64,000 nt of DNA from Armatimonadota bacterium. Lineage in GTDB: Bacteria; Armatimonadota; Fimbriimonadia; Fimbriimonadales; Fimbriimonadaceae. Positions 8,222-16,843 of this stretch are shown in pieces (the first letter of the stretch is position 1; each line of letters opens with the position of its first letter). A model generated the notes under the pieces. It had not been told where the DNA came from. It ran no database searches and was given only the letters and a program-made list of their open reading frames with translations. Both the position numbers and the translations under genes were made by a program. The stretch covers positions 1 through 64,000 of the forward strand of contig JAGQUX010000012.1 in the NCBI GenBank assembly GCA_020438215.1. Direction: 5' to 3'.

Positions 8222-10099
8222 ATGAACAAAACACTTAAGCTCGCATTGAGCGCAGTATTGGGCATGACGCTGGCAGCTCCGGCGTTTGCACAAAATTTCC
8301 CGGACGTTCCGGAAAATCACTGGGCATACACTGCGGTTGGTAACTTGAAGGACAAGATCGTCTTCGGTTATCCAGATGGCTTCTATCGCGGCCCCCGCGT
8401 TATGACTCGCTACGAGTTCGCGGTTGCAGTTGATAAGCTCTGGAAAGCTATGCAAGGCATGTTCGATTCCACTCAAGAGCAAATCGATGCTCTGAAAGCT
8501 GGTTCCGGTTCTGGCGACAATGGCGACATTGCTGCTATGAAGCGACAAATCGCTGCTTTGGAATCCTCCGTCAACGGTATGAAGGGCTGGGGCACTGCGA
8601 TCTCCGATCTTCAAAAGCTGACCAAGGAATTCGAAAAGGATCTTGCTGCTCTTGACGTTGACGTCGAAGGCATGAAGAAAGACATGTCCGACATGAAGGC
8701 TGACATTGAAGAGCTGATGAAGCGATCCAATCCGGTCAAGCTCGGCGCAGACGTTGATCTTCTCGTTCTTGCTGGTCACTCCATCGATCACGAATTCGGC
8801 ATTCTGCCGGACGGTTTGATCGTTGGCGAAGGTCGCGACGACTATGCTGGCGTTCCTGTTGGCATGACTCGAGACCTCTCCGTTCTTCACCAAGCTGCTT
8901 TCAACTTTAGCGGCGGTAAAGAAGGCGAACCGAAGTGGAACGGTACTCTCGTTGTTGGCAACGTGCTCAACAGCGTTGGTGACTACTCCAGCCGATATCA
9001 AAACACCACGACTGTTGAAGGCGATACCGACGTGTATTTCCGAACATTCAGCGTGTCCTTTGATTCCGGTTTCCTCGGTCAAGACACTTCCGTTGAACTC
9101 GGTCGAATTGGTCACCAAGTCGGTCCGTACATCTGGAAGCGAACCAGCTTCACCAAAGATTATTTCAAGAACGAAGCTCGAGATAGCGGCGATTGGATCT
9201 TCGACGGTGGTAAGTTGGACTTCAACTTCGGCGCAGCTGCTCTCACCGTTTTCGGTGGACGCAACAGCGACCGCTACACCACCAACGGTCTTGATATGAA
9301 CCCGTCCACCCTGTACCAAGGTTCAGGCGGACGACTCGATCAAACCCTCGGTGCACAACTGAACGTTCCGATCGGCGATACCGGCGACATCACCCTGGCT
9401 TACCTCTGGCAAGACAGCGACGATGTACAAAACATCGGCTTCGGCAACTTCAACCGACGCAACGTGTTCGGTGCACAAGCTCACCTCATGTTTGGCGGCG
9501 TATCCTTCTGGGGTAGCTACGCACAAACCGTGATGAGCATGAACACCAGCACTGCTCTGGATGATGACAGCGCAGCTTGGGATGTCCGGCTTGGCTTCAA
9601 CGCAGGCCCTGCAGACATCAAAGTTGGTTACCGACGCGTCGAAGGCAACTTCTCTGCAGACGGTGACTGGGGCCGAGTTGGTCTCGTCTACAATCCGAAG
9701 AACGTCGAAGGCTTCAACGGTAAAGTTGCATTCAACGCTTCCAACGACGTAAAAGTCTGGGCGAAGGGTGAATTCCTGCAAGGTGCAACTAACGGCGCTG
9801 GCGGCTACTTCATGGAAAATGATGATGTTGTCTCCTACGCAGTTGGTGTGAAGACTCGGCTCAGCAACATGTTCGACCTCAATATCTCCTATGAAGATAC
9901 TAAGTTCGACTTCAATGCTGGTACCGACCCATCCATGCGATGGTTGACCTTCGGCCTCGGCTACAACCTGAGCGAAAATGCGAACCTCATGTTCACCTAC
10001 ATCTACAGCGATGTAGACACCAAGGGTCGCACCTTCGAAAACATCAGCGGACGCTACAAAGGCGGCCTGCTGGGTACTCAACTCAGCATCAAGTACTAA
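8222..10099 (+). CDS. SLH-domain outer-membrane porin (OmpM/SlpA-like)
   Basis: A 625-residue outer-membrane protein. A signal peptide (cut after AAPAFA) is followed by one SLH domain: FPDVPENHWAYTAV, then VFGYPDGFYRGPRVMTRYEFA. Next are a Gly/Ser linker and a coiled coil (about residues 95-165, repeated KKDMSDMKADIEELMKR). The rest is amphipathic beta strand ending in LLGTQLSIKY with a terminal aromatic, as expected for barrel insertion by BamA. In Thermus, Deinococcus and Negativicutes such proteins tether the outer membrane to the cell wall and act as porins. The uniform codon use and strong terminator suggest high expression. The call is strong at the domain level. Confidence 0.9.
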   Translation: MNKTLKLALSAVLGMTLAAPAFAQNFPDVPENHWAYTAVGNLKDKIVFGYPDGFYRGPRVMTRYEFAVAVDKLWKAMQGMFDSTQEQIDALKAGSGSGDNGDIAAMKRQIAALESSVNGMKGWGTAISDLQKLTKEFEKDLAALDVDVEGMKKDMSDMKADIEELMKRSNPVKLGADVDLLVLAGHSIDHEFGILPDGLIVGEGRDDYAGVPVGMTRDLSVLHQAAFNFSGGKEGEPKWNGTLVVGNVLNSVGDYSSRYQNTTTVEGDTDVYFRTFSVSFDSGFLGQDTSVELGRIGHQVGPYIWKRTSFTKDYFKNEARDSGDWIFDGGKLDFNFGAAALTVFGGRNSDRYTTNGLDMNPSTLYQGSGGRLDQTLGAQLNVPIGDTGDITLAYLWQDSDDVQNIGFGNFNRRNVFGAQAHLMFGGVSFWGSYAQTVMSMNTSTALDDDSAAWDVRLGFNAGPADIKVGYRRVEGNFSADGDWGRVGLVYNPKNVEGFNGKVAFNASNDVKVWAKGEFLQGATNGAGGYFMENDDVVSYAVGVKTRLSNMFDLNISYEDTKFDFNAGTDPSMRWLTFGLGYNLSENANLMFTYIYSDVDTKGRTFENISGRYKGGLLGTQLSIKY

Positions 10100-10121
10100 G
10101 ATAACTTAGAACTTGAGCTTC

Positions 10122-10149
10122 AAGGCCCGACTCCATCGAGTCGGGCCTT
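10122..10149 (+). terminator. Rho-independent terminator after the SLH porin
   Basis: A perfect 12-bp stem, AAGGCCCGACTC / GAGTCGGGCCTT, with a CATC loop, followed by GTTCTTATTT. It lies 22 bases after the porin stop. Confidence 0.85.
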
Positions 10150-10167
10150 GTTCTTATTTGGCGATCC

Positions 10168-10196
10168 TTGCTTGGCTCTGAATCGTCTGGTATGTA
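10168..10196 (+). promoter_or_regulatory. Promoter for the 145-residue secreted protein
   Basis: TTGCTT (10168-10173), a 17-base spacer and TATGTA (10191-10196), followed by an AGGAAG ribosome site (10215-10220) seven bases before the ATG at 10227. Confidence 0.5.
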
Positions 10197-10226
10197 CACT
10201 ACAGAAGTCTCGTAGGAAGAATTGAA

Positions 10227-10664
10227 ATGAAAAAGAATCGCGCCCGCATCCTCGCCATCACCGCTCTCACACTTGGACTCGTCTCCATTGGTGCCACGCA
10301 AGTCCGCGAAGTCATCAAAATCCTGGGGGTTGGTGCCGTCGTTAAACAGTACGGGAAAGACATCAATAAGAGCATCAACAAGCTTTCCGGTCATACAGAT
10401 ACTCAACAGAGCTTCACCAAAGTTGTGCCGATCATCACTGTCGGCTTGAACTCCCGCGGCGCCATTGGCGCGGCCCAAATTATGGGCGCAAAAGTCAATG
10501 TTGATAAGGTCAAAGCAGTTGCATCTCCGGAAGCTGGATTGTTCGGCGATGAGATCCGTGTTCGCGCACTCATCCCAATCGAAACTGAAAATCCAACCGA
10601 CACCAAGAACCTGAAAGCAGTACCAGGTGTAGGTGTCAGCGGTATCGTCGATTTGAAGCTGTAA
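10227..10664 (+). CDS. Small secreted protein of unknown function
   Basis: A 145-residue protein with a basic N-terminus and hydrophobic stretch (residues 5-24), probably a signal peptide or anchor. The mature part is rich in Gly, Val and Lys, with IITVGLNSRGAIGAAQIMG and a glycine-valine end (VPGVGVSGIVDLKL). I recognise no family and see no catalytic motif. It is a single-gene unit: its own promoter lies after the porin terminator, and a strong terminator follows 25 bases after its stop. The alternating small residues hint at beta structure, perhaps an envelope component. This is speculation. Confidence 0.55.
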   Translation: MKKNRARILAITALTLGLVSIGATQVREVIKILGVGAVVKQYGKDINKSINKLSGHTDTQQSFTKVVPIITVGLNSRGAIGAAQIMGAKVNVDKVKAVASPEAGLFGDEIRVRALIPIETENPTDTKNLKAVPGVGVSGIVDLKL

Positions 10665-10688
10665 ACTGCACTCACAGACTCAAAATCA

Positions 10689-10718
10689 CCCCGTATTTGA
10701 TAAGAATACGGGGTTTTT
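10689..10718 (+). terminator. Rho-independent terminator
   Basis: CCCCGTATT / AATACGGGG (10689-10697 with 10705-10713) with a 7-base loop and a TTTTT tail at 10714-10718. It ends the 145-residue protein gene. Confidence 0.9.
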
Positions 10719-10835
10719 GCTTAACATATCCTAACCCAGCATTTCTTTGCGGTGATTGGTATCAATCCGTGTGGAATGACCCTTATGGGAAGAGGTGTCA
10801 ATGGTGTTTGATGCTTTTGCCCACTGGGGTTAGAG

Positions 10836-11549
10836 ATGTTATTGGGAACCAGTTTAGTTTTAGCGGCGATGACTGCGCAGGTGAATCAACCCGCGCCGAT
10901 GCCAAAACCGAGCGTGCGGTCGCAGCTTGTGCAACCCAAGGTGTACGAACTTCTGGATCGTGCCATCAATAGCTATCAAGGCGGGAACTACAACGAAGCT
11001 CTTGCTTGTGTTGATCTTGTCAGCCTTGGCAAACCGATTCGCGTCTCTATCGACTTCTCCGGCGTTTCTCCATCCCAAAAGCCGATGATGGAGTCAGCTA
11101 TCCAGGATGCATTCCAGGGTTGGGAAGACGCAACCTATGGACAGGTTGGTTTTGAATTCGTTCAAGGCTCCGGCGACATCCGCATCAAGTTCGAGAAATC
11201 AGTCCGTCAGTTCGGGCGAGAAGTAGCAGGATTTGCCGTATGGTCACGCCAAGTGTACGATTGGGGCAACCAGCAGTACACAAATCGCCTGAGCGGCACG
11301 ATCACTCTCCGCACAGAAGCTCCACAGGGGCAGAATCTCACCCGCGAGATGGTGATGCACACCGCCGGTCACGAGATGGGCCACATTCTTGGCCTTTGGG
11401 ATTCCCCGCGAGTTGGTGACATTATGGGGCCGTTGAACCCAGCAAACCCAGTCACCGCCCCCACAGCCAACGAGGCGAGTGCACTGATGAGTGCGCGAAG
11501 CGAAGCGGTTTACATTGCTCAAACCGCGCAAGCGCTTGCTAAGAAGTAA
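10836..11549 (+). CDS. Matrixin-like secreted zinc metalloprotease
   Basis: A 237-residue metzincin. A short hydrophobic N-terminus (MLLGTSLVLAAMTAQ) acts as a signal. After a helical spacer, the catalytic region carries the long zinc motif HEMGHILGLWD near residue 180, with D as third ligand in place of H as in some matrixins, and a following Met-turn IMGP. The preceding strand pattern (SGTITLRTE) also fits matrixins. It probably degrades proteins outside the cytoplasm. It stands alone between two terminators. Family assignment is good; substrate unknown. Confidence 0.8.
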   Translation: MLLGTSLVLAAMTAQVNQPAPMPKPSVRSQLVQPKVYELLDRAINSYQGGNYNEALACVDLVSLGKPIRVSIDFSGVSPSQKPMMESAIQDAFQGWEDATYGQVGFEFVQGSGDIRIKFEKSVRQFGREVAGFAVWSRQVYDWGNQQYTNRLSGTITLRTEAPQGQNLTREMVMHTAGHEMGHILGLWDSPRVGDIMGPLNPANPVTAPTANEASALMSARSEAVYIAQTAQALAKK

Positions 11550-11558
11550 TCGGTTTGG

Positions 11559-11590
11559 AAGGGAGTTCGGCAAGGAAGCCGAGCTCCCTT
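11559..11590 (+). terminator. Terminator after the matrixin-like gene
   Basis: AAGGGAGTTCGGC (11559-11571) pairs with GCCGAGCTCCCTT (11578-11590), one G-T pair, loop AAGGAA, then TCTGTCTC. Confidence 0.75.
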
Positions 11591-11643
11591 TCTGTCTCTC
11601 AGGCCTGGGCCCGAACTCAAAATCGCGCAATCCTTGAAGCCCC

Positions 11644-12450
11644 ATGCGCCGCGATTGGATTCTCCCCCTCGGTTTTGCCGGAGCAGGATTGCTCCTGTAT
11701 GGCGCACTTGTTGAGACCGAAAAATTGACGGGAGAACGAAAGACTCTCCGGTTGCCCAACTGGCCAAAATCTCACGATGGCTACAAAGTCGGGTTCATTG
11801 CCGATTTGCATCTCCGTGGCGCTCAAGAGCTTGCCCTCACTGAAACAGCTTTAGAATGGCTCCTCAAGCAGGATTGCGATGCGATCGCCATCGCTGGCGA
11901 CATCCTTCCTTGGTGGCGAGAAGATTCCATTGACTATGCCACTTATGGTTTGCGCCTACTCGCTGAGTTTCCGGGGAACGTTGTGGTTGTGCCGGGGAAT
12001 CATGACTATTACGGTGGGGATGCATCTGGACTCCGTCCGATTCTTGAAGGCTACGGAGCACACTTTCTCCAAAATCAGATGGTGGAGATTGGCGGTGTGC
12101 AGTGGGTAGGGATTGATAGTGCGATGGAGAGTAAACACGACCCAGCCCAGGCGATGAAAAACCTTGATCCCGGTAAGCCCGCGATCACTCTATGGCATGA
12201 AGGCGATTCTGTCGATGATCTCCCGACTGGTACCCAACTCATGCTAAGCGGGCATAGCCACGGCGGACAGTTCACTACCCCGTGGGGTTGGGCTCCCATG
12301 ACGGTTCGCGGGGGAAGCAAGTATCTGCGCGGCTTTTACCCTGATGCACCCACTCCGATCTACGTGTCGCGTGGATTGGCAACGACAGGACCTCCCAGTC
12401 GCCTCTTCTGTCGCCCTGAAGTCAGTGTTTTGACTTTGGTTGGCATATAG
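11644..12450 (+). CDS. YkuE-like metallophosphoesterase, membrane-anchored
   Basis: A 268-residue calcineurin-type phosphoesterase with an N-terminal membrane anchor (residues 6-22). The metal motifs are complete: ADLHLRG near residue 55, AGDILPW near 82, GNHDYYGG near 118 and SGHSHGGQ near 200. The nearest relatives are YkuE/YaeI-type enzymes, some of which act on UDP-2,3-diacylglucosamine or similar membrane-linked pyrophosphates. Its stop overlaps the region before the VOC gene, so the two may be co-transcribed. The family call is firm; the substrate is not visible. Confidence 0.87.
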   Translation: MRRDWILPLGFAGAGLLLYGALVETEKLTGERKTLRLPNWPKSHDGYKVGFIADLHLRGAQELALTETALEWLLKQDCDAIAIAGDILPWWREDSIDYATYGLRLLAEFPGNVVVVPGNHDYYGGDASGLRPILEGYGAHFLQNQMVEIGGVQWVGIDSAMESKHDPAQAMKNLDPGKPAITLWHEGDSVDDLPTGTQLMLSGHSHGGQFTTPWGWAPMTVRGGSKYLRGFYPDAPTPIYVSRGLATTGPPSRLFCRPEVSVLTLVGI

Positions 12451-12487
12451 CGCAACATCTGGGGCGGGTTCCCAGTATCTTTGGGAT

Positions 12488-12838
12488 ATGAAAGTTCTCG
12501 GCTACCGCTTCTGTATGACGCTTGATGAGCACGCGCCCATGCTTGATTTCTTCGACAAACTTGGGTTGAAACGGAAAGAGCTTCCGCCAGAGATCACCGA
12601 TGAGTTTCCTGGGGCAATCTATCCAGCAGGAGAGAGCTGGGTGGAAATTTGGCAAGCAGGCGAGCAAATGCCCGCGGGAACAATGCTCCAAATCTTTGTG
12701 GATGATGTCCATGCTTTTGTGACCGAGGGACGGGCCAACGGCTTGGAAATGAGCGACCCTTCCGAGATGCATGGCGAGATGGTGAGCTTTACTACTGCTC
12801 CGAACGGTATGTTCGTGAGTGTTCAGTCGCCCAATTAG
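12488..12838 (+). CDS. VOC (glyoxalase/bleomycin-resistance) superfamily protein
   Basis: A 116-residue protein with the two beta-alpha-beta-beta-beta modules of the vicinal oxygen chelate fold: GYRFCMTLDEHAPMLDFFDKLGL and later MLQIFVDDVHAFVTEGRANG. It ends with the strand MFVSVQSPN. I start it at the ATG at 12488 because the alignment begins there; an upstream ATG at 12440 would overlap the phosphoesterase end by 11 bases. VOC proteins include dioxygenases, glyoxalases and binding proteins, and the metal ligands are not clear enough to choose. It converges on the PEP-CTERM gene across a shared terminator. Confidence 0.72.
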   Translation: MKVLGYRFCMTLDEHAPMLDFFDKLGLKRKELPPEITDEFPGAIYPAGESWVEIWQAGEQMPAGTMLQIFVDDVHAFVTEGRANGLEMSDPSEMHGEMVSFTTAPNGMFVSVQSPN

Positions 12839-12856
12839 CCCTGACCGATTAAAGGA

Positions 12857-12886
12857 GAAGCTCCAGCCAATGATGGCTGGAGCTTC
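12857..12886. terminator. Bidirectional terminator between convergent genes
   Basis: A perfect 13-bp stem, GAAGCTCCAGCCA / TGGCTGGAGCTTC, with an ATGA loop, between the VOC gene and the PEP-CTERM gene. There is TTGT after it on the plus strand. Confidence 0.85.
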
Positions 12887-12906
12887 TTGTGCAAATTCAA
12901 AGTGAT

Positions 12907-13617
12907 TTACTTTCGTTTGCGCCGAGCGATAGCGGCAAGCCCTAGCCCAAGCAACGCCATAGTTGTTGGTTCGGGGACAGCAGTTGCAACAAAATTATCT
13001 GCACTTGTGGACGTACCGTAAACACCAAGTCCAACTTGTGTGCCGAGCGTTCCAGTGCCACTGAGATTACGAGTGTAGAGCTGATCAAACGTATTGTCGA
13101 AGTTAGTATCAATACCGAGATTGATTTCTGTCGCAGAGGAAGCCCAAACAGTGATGCGCGCGCTAGAGAATGAACTATCAGCAGCAAAGAATATCGGAGG
13201 ATCAGTCCACCAACTTTCTGTTGAGTCGTTAACACCCGTATAGAATCCAATGAATTCAAAGCTGTTAGTGCCCTGAACCTTAATAAATAGTCCATTTCCT
13301 GATGCAGTACTTCCGTTGTGTCCAAGCGCGAGAGCAACATAGCCGGTGCTACCAGAACCGTCATGCAGAATGTCTACTGAGACAGCGGCTTCTGTATAGC
13401 CGGCGGAGAACAGACCTGCATTCACAAGCGAAAGATTGCTTGAATTTGTAACGTTCCCGGCGCTGTTTCCGATAACACGTGTTGCAGAACCACCGACAGA
13501 AGTCCAGTCACCACCAAGATCTGAGCTGTCAGCGCGATTGAAGTCATCGCTAAAAGATTGCGCTGCAGCCATCGGAACAATACCGAAAGCGAGCACTCCC
13601 AAAATAAATTTTTTCAT
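12907..13617 (-). CDS. PEP-CTERM sorted secreted protein
   Basis: A 236-residue exported protein with a signal peptide (MKKFILGVLAFG..AAAQ), a concanavalin-like beta domain beginning FSDDFNRADSSDLGG, and the sorting tail VPEPTTMALLGLGLAAIARRKRK, split here as VPEPTTMALLGLG plus a basic end. PEP-CTERM tails are processed by exosortase, and such proteins usually join the exopolysaccharide matrix. I start at 13617, where GGAGG lies six bases before the ATG, rather than at a longer in-frame ATG at 13764. No exosortase gene is in the window. Confidence 0.85.
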   Translation of the reverse strand: MKKFILGVLAFGIVPMAAAQSFSDDFNRADSSDLGGDWTSVGGSATRVIGNSAGNVTNSSNLSLVNAGLFSAGYTEAAVSVDILHDGSGSTGYVALALGHNGSTASGNGLFIKVQGTNSFEFIGFYTGVNDSTESWWTDPPIFFAADSSFSSARITVWASSATEINLGIDTNFDNTFDQLYTRNLSGTGTLGTQVGLGVYGTSTSADNFVATAVPEPTTMALLGLGLAAIARRKRK

Positions 13618-13893
13618 TTCATTCCTCCAAAAAATGCATGGATAAATAATGCACTTTGAGTATGAATAATTTCTCAGTTGAACTACCTGAATAATCCTCA
13701 AAACAGCATAATTACTGGCTCGGTGGTTACTGTTGTTTTGAGGTTCCGGTTGCTGATCTGGCATGTGGAGAGGGGATTGGTTTTTTTGACCCGGCGAAAT
13801 GAGGCATTACCATCGCTCGAACCGAGTGTTCAGTCGGCGCAGTAATTGCTCCCGGCGGGCGCGGGTGCGTCCCGGTACAATTTGAATCTGTTC

Positions 13894-13969
13894 GGCCCCG
13901 TAGCTCAGTGGATAGAGCAGCAGCCTTCTAAGCTGTTGGCCGCGCGTTCGAATCGCGCCGGGGTCGCCA
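13894..13969 (+). tRNA. tRNA-Arg (anticodon TCT), integration target
   Basis: A complete cloverleaf of 76 bases with encoded CCA. The acceptor stem is GGCCCCG / CGGGGTC with discriminator G. The D arm is TAGCTCAGTGGATAGAGCA. The anticodon stem GCAGC / GCTGT holds the loop CTTCTAA, giving anticodon TCT (AGA codons). The T arm contains GTTCGAATC. A TACAAT -10 box lies at 13876-13881. The 3' part from the anticodon stem onward is the attL repeat of the downstream element, so the gene stays functional after insertion. Confidence 0.97.
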
Positions 13970-13982
13970 TTTTGAACCTGAA
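13924..13982 (+). repeat. attL (59-bp core, inside tRNA-Arg)
   Basis: Identical to 33281-33339. It begins in the anticodon stem and runs 13 bases past the CCA end, reading ATTTTGAACCTGAA after the tRNA. This is the usual geometry for tyrosine-integrase attachment at a tRNA 3' half. Confidence 0.95.
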
Positions 13983-14015
13983 ATCGGTCATTTGCGGCGT
14001 TTTTTCTCTTGGAGA

Positions 14016-14933
14016 ATGAGCAAGAAAATGACGATTGACCAACAACCTTCTTCTACTTTTCATTCCTCCAGTCTTTCACTTATCGATGCACGAGATGAGT
14101 TCATGATCTACCAGCGATCTATGAGGCATTCGGAGCGCACACAAGAGTTCTATCGAGAAACCTTGCGGAGATTCGTGAACTGGTGTCACTCATCTGATCT
14201 CAATGCAATTTCAGACATTGATTCAGCAAGTTTGAGACGATATTGCCTCACATTAGTCGAGTCTGGACTTGCCGACACTACGGTTCACAATAACATGCGA
14301 GCTGTTCGTGCTTTCTTCTACTTCTTGGAGAGAGAAGAACTCATCCAATCAAACCCAATGAAGAGAGTGAAAATGCCGAGAGTCGAAAAGAAGATTCTCC
14401 CAGCCTTCACCGATGATGAGATTGAGCGGCTTCTTCAGGTTTGCGATGGCAAAGACTTCATCTCAGTCCGCAATAGGGCGCTGATTCTTTTTCTACTTGA
14501 CTCTGGGCTAAGGTGTGACGAGTGCAGGAGTCTCAAAACAGCTGACATTGACTTGCAAACGGGTGTTTTCTCAGTTGTCGGAAAAGGGCGCAAGGAAAGA
14601 GTCAGTAGGATCGGCACAAAAGCACTCAGAGAATTACGCAGATATTTGCGGTTCCATAGGCCAACAACCTCCCAGCAACTTTGGATCGGTAAACAAGGTG
14701 ACCTCACAGCCCTTGGAATCTCTGGAATCATCAAGAAAGTTGGAAAGAAGGCAGGTGTTCATGCGCACCCTCATAAGTTTAGAAGGACATGTGCTCTCAG
14801 ACTCCTTCGAAGCAATGCAGATATCTTCTCTGTGCAGATCCTGATGGGTCACTCTGATATCACCGTGCTTCGCAGATATTTGGCTCAATCGAACGAGGAT
14901 GTGCTCGCTGTTCATGCGCGGTGCATTGAGTGA
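14016..14933 (+). CDS. int: Tyrosine recombinase / integrase (XerC/D-like)
   Basis: About 305 residues with an N-terminal SAM-like core-binding domain (FMIYQRSMRHSERTQEFYRETLRRF) and a C-terminal catalytic domain. Catalytic residues are visible: Arg in LDSGLRCDECRSL, Lys in VVGKGRKER, HKFRRT (HxxR), GHSD, and Tyr in LRRYL. Its position beside attL identifies it as the enzyme that integrates and excises the element. The start is uncertain: ATGs at 14016 and 14028 share a GGAG at 14011 that suits neither perfectly, and a longer TTG frame exists at 13992. Confidence 0.93.
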   Translation: MSKKMTIDQQPSSTFHSSSLSLIDARDEFMIYQRSMRHSERTQEFYRETLRRFVNWCHSSDLNAISDIDSASLRRYCLTLVESGLADTTVHNNMRAVRAFFYFLEREELIQSNPMKRVKMPRVEKKILPAFTDDEIERLLQVCDGKDFISVRNRALILFLLDSGLRCDECRSLKTADIDLQTGVFSVVGKGRKERVSRIGTKALRELRRYLRFHRPTTSQQLWIGKQGDLTALGISGIIKKVGKKAGVHAHPHKFRRTCALRLLRSNADIFSVQILMGHSDITVLRRYLAQSNEDVLAVHARCIE

Positions 14934-14953
14934 AGAGCTATTTTTTGAATTGC

Positions 14954-15028
14954 TTTACTTGCAAGGGTGCACTCTGTTACAATTTGAGTGTTCGACGATT
15001 GCTCGCGTTAGCAAGCGTTGGCGCGAGC
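14954..15028 (+). promoter_or_regulatory. Promoter and leader hairpin before the HicA-like relic
   Basis: A TTTACT-like -35 near 14954 and TACAAT near 14979-14984 are followed by a perfect 7-bp hairpin GCTCGCG / CGCGAGC (15001-15007 with 15022-15028). With the terminator at 15297 this defines a small autonomous transcription unit. Confidence 0.4.
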
Positions 15029-15077
15029 CGGAACTTATCTTATGAGGTTATTACACTGATTAAGGTCACTGAGGTGA

Positions 15078-15284
15078 CTTCTGGGTAGCGCCCGGGCGCG
15101 GGAAGCTGAGCAAACTTTGCGGAAATTCGGATACTGGTTTGACCGTAAGACGAAGCATAAACATGTTTATGTAAATAAACACGGACAGAAAGTCCACGTT
15201 GCTTCGACACCTGGTGACTCACGTTTCCTGAAGTTCGCTTTGTGTGCTGTAAAAAAGAATGAACGATCGCTCGGGCTAAGCTAG
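15078..15284 (+). pseudogene. HicA-like toxin relic, frame broken
   Basis: The open frame 15078-15284 lacks an ATG; the only plausible in-frame start is TTG at 15117. It encodes REAEQTLRKFGYWFDRK, then HKHVYVNKHGQKVHVAST and FLKFALCAVKK, matching the double-stranded-RNA-binding-like HicA/YcfA layout with the active His near HKHVY. The preceding frame ends in KVTEVTSG-stop, which would join naturally to REAEQT if 13 bases (around the palindrome GCGCCCGGGCGC at 15089-15100) were removed. The simplest reading is a toxin gene disrupted by a short insertion. No HicB partner is seen. The family match is moderate. Confidence 0.45.
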
Positions 15285-15296
15285 TTCGAACGACAC

Positions 15297-15324
15297 GGGC
15301 CATCTAGGAGGTGGCCCTTATTTT
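15297..15324 (+). terminator. Terminator after the HicA-like relic
   Basis: GGGCCA (15297-15302) / TGGCCC (15312-15317) with a 9-base loop, then TTATTTTT. The remaining bases up to 15508 show no supported gene. Confidence 0.75.
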
Positions 15325-15508
15325 TAACTATCATTTGAATGGATATAGACGAATGTAATTCTAAGCTTATATTCATGGAATTGGGGTTACGATGGAAAGT
15401 ACCGATACCGTAAGAAACAGGACTTTCCGGGAAGTTTTCTGCGCTCATGCTTGTCAGAGTAATCCTATGAAGTGGAGAATGATTTCTCATAGTTGATCAA
15501 TCTCGGTG

Positions 15509-16843
15509 TCAATTTTGCAAGAGTGTTTTCACAGATCCGGATTTTGCATTCGAGTGGTCCAAGGGTGATTCATGCTCAGTCAAGATCTCTTCGATTCCAC
15601 TGGATTCCGATAACCTTTTTACCAATCCTAGACTTGGGGCATACCAGCAACGTGAAACTCGACCTCGAGCATCTTTTTGATACACTTCAAGACAATTGGA
15701 GAGCTTTCCGATACCGCATTCAACGTCGATGACCTTAATTGATTTCCAAAGATTGCCTTGGTATTCTTCCGTGGATTCTAAGGGTGGAAGGATGAACTCT
15801 AATTCCCAATTGCTATCAGGATTGGAAGGCTTGTTGCGCCGAAATGCTCGGTTACCGTCTGCAATTAATTGGAAATCAACGGATGACTCCCCTGAAGTTC
15901 TGGTAAAGCGAGATACTTGTGTTAATCCAACTTTCATAGAAGAAACGCAAACTATCTGATACTCTCCCAGACTCTTTCCGTCTTTTCGAACTTCGTACTT
16001 CCATCTGTTCCCTGGCCTAACCGGTTGCCAGAAACTCTCTTCATTGGCAACAACAGGCAGTTTCCCAAAAAGTAATGCAAGAGTTATCTCTACTGAATTA
16101 GCTTCAAGCTGTTTTAAGACTCCGCTTTCAACCAATTCGTTAGACCACTTTTGAATGTTCTTGATTCGATCTCCATTATCAGGGTGTGTTTTTTGGTAGA
16201 TCGGCTCGTTGCTTTTGCTCCCAAAAAGTTTGCTAAGGACTTGTATACCATCTGTCACATGATCTGGTGGAAACCCTGCTCTCAGATATAACTCGGTGGC
16301 AAAGCGATCTGCCTCTGATTCAAGTTCCCTTGTGTAACGAATTGCATTTAGTATAATTTGATCATTATTTATGGGTTGATTTCCAAGAATTGAAACGAGA
16401 ATCTCAACTCCTGTATCTGTCTGTCTTCTTTGCGCTCGCCGAGCCCAGTGGCGCTTGTACCCGTGTCCAATCTCGTGTGCTAAAGTGAATGCAAGCTCCT
16501 CATCGCTTGGCATTTCAACAAGAAGTCCCTCATTGACGCACATGTATCCACCGGGCAGGCAGAATGCATTGACCTGATTATCTGCGATCACAACAGCTTG
16601 AAATGGATATGGTTTTGACGGAAGTGAATTTATCAAGCGATCAAGTACCCTTTGAACACGTCTGATCCGATTTTCATCACTCACGACGAGTCCTGAATTC
16701 AAGTACTTTTCATATTCAGTTCTGCCCAACTCAATTTCAGATTGAGTGTTTGTAGTTCCAAATACGCCCGTTGCAGTCTGGAATGTTGCTATTGGCATTT
16801 CTACGCTTTTAATAGCTATTGATGCTAAGAGTGTCGCAATCAT
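15509..16843 (-). CDS. Secreted M48-family metalloprotease
   Basis: A 444-residue zinc protease of the M48/BepA-like group. After a weak N-terminal hydrophobic segment comes the pattern QVNAFCLPGGYMCVNEGLL, then LAHEIGHGYKRHWARR with the HExxH zinc motif near residue 121, and the third ligand in ELESEADRFATEL near residue 177. Residues about 215-444 are a separate beta-rich domain I do not recognise. Its start overlaps the stop of the upstream TPR gene by ATGA, so both are made together. M48 proteases often do periplasmic quality control. Presence on a mobile element is unusual. Confidence 0.87.
   Translation of the reverse strand: MIATLLASIAIKSVEMPIATFQTATGVFGTTNTQSEIELGRTEYEKYLNSGLVVSDENRIRRVQRVLDRLINSLPSKPYPFQAVVIADNQVNAFCLPGGYMCVNEGLLVEMPSDEELAFTLAHEIGHGYKRHWARRAQRRQTDTGVEILVSILGNQPINNDQIILNAIRYTRELESEADRFATELYLRAGFPPDHVTDGIQVLSKLFGSKSNEPIYQKTHPDNGDRIKNIQKWSNELVESGVLKQLEANSVEITLALLFGKLPVVANEESFWQPVRPGNRWKYEVRKDGKSLGEYQIVCVSSMKVGLTQVSRFTRTSGESSVDFQLIADGNRAFRRNKPSNPDSNWELEFILPPLESTEEYQGNLWKSIKVIDVECGIGKLSNCLEVYQKDARGRVSRCWYAPSLGLVKRLSESSGIEEILTEHESPLDHSNAKSGSVKTLLQN

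Noticed and set aside
8162-9319. A 385-codon open frame antisense to the SLH porin gene
   Set aside because: The plus strand encodes a coherent signal peptide, SLH domain, coiled coil and barrel; the antisense frame arises from its biased codon use.
14941-15320. A tmRNA-like gene, suggested by hairpins and a GTTCGAA near the end
   Set aside because: No tRNA-like acceptor with CCA, no tag-peptide frame ending in ALAA, and the region instead shows HicA-like coding sequence.
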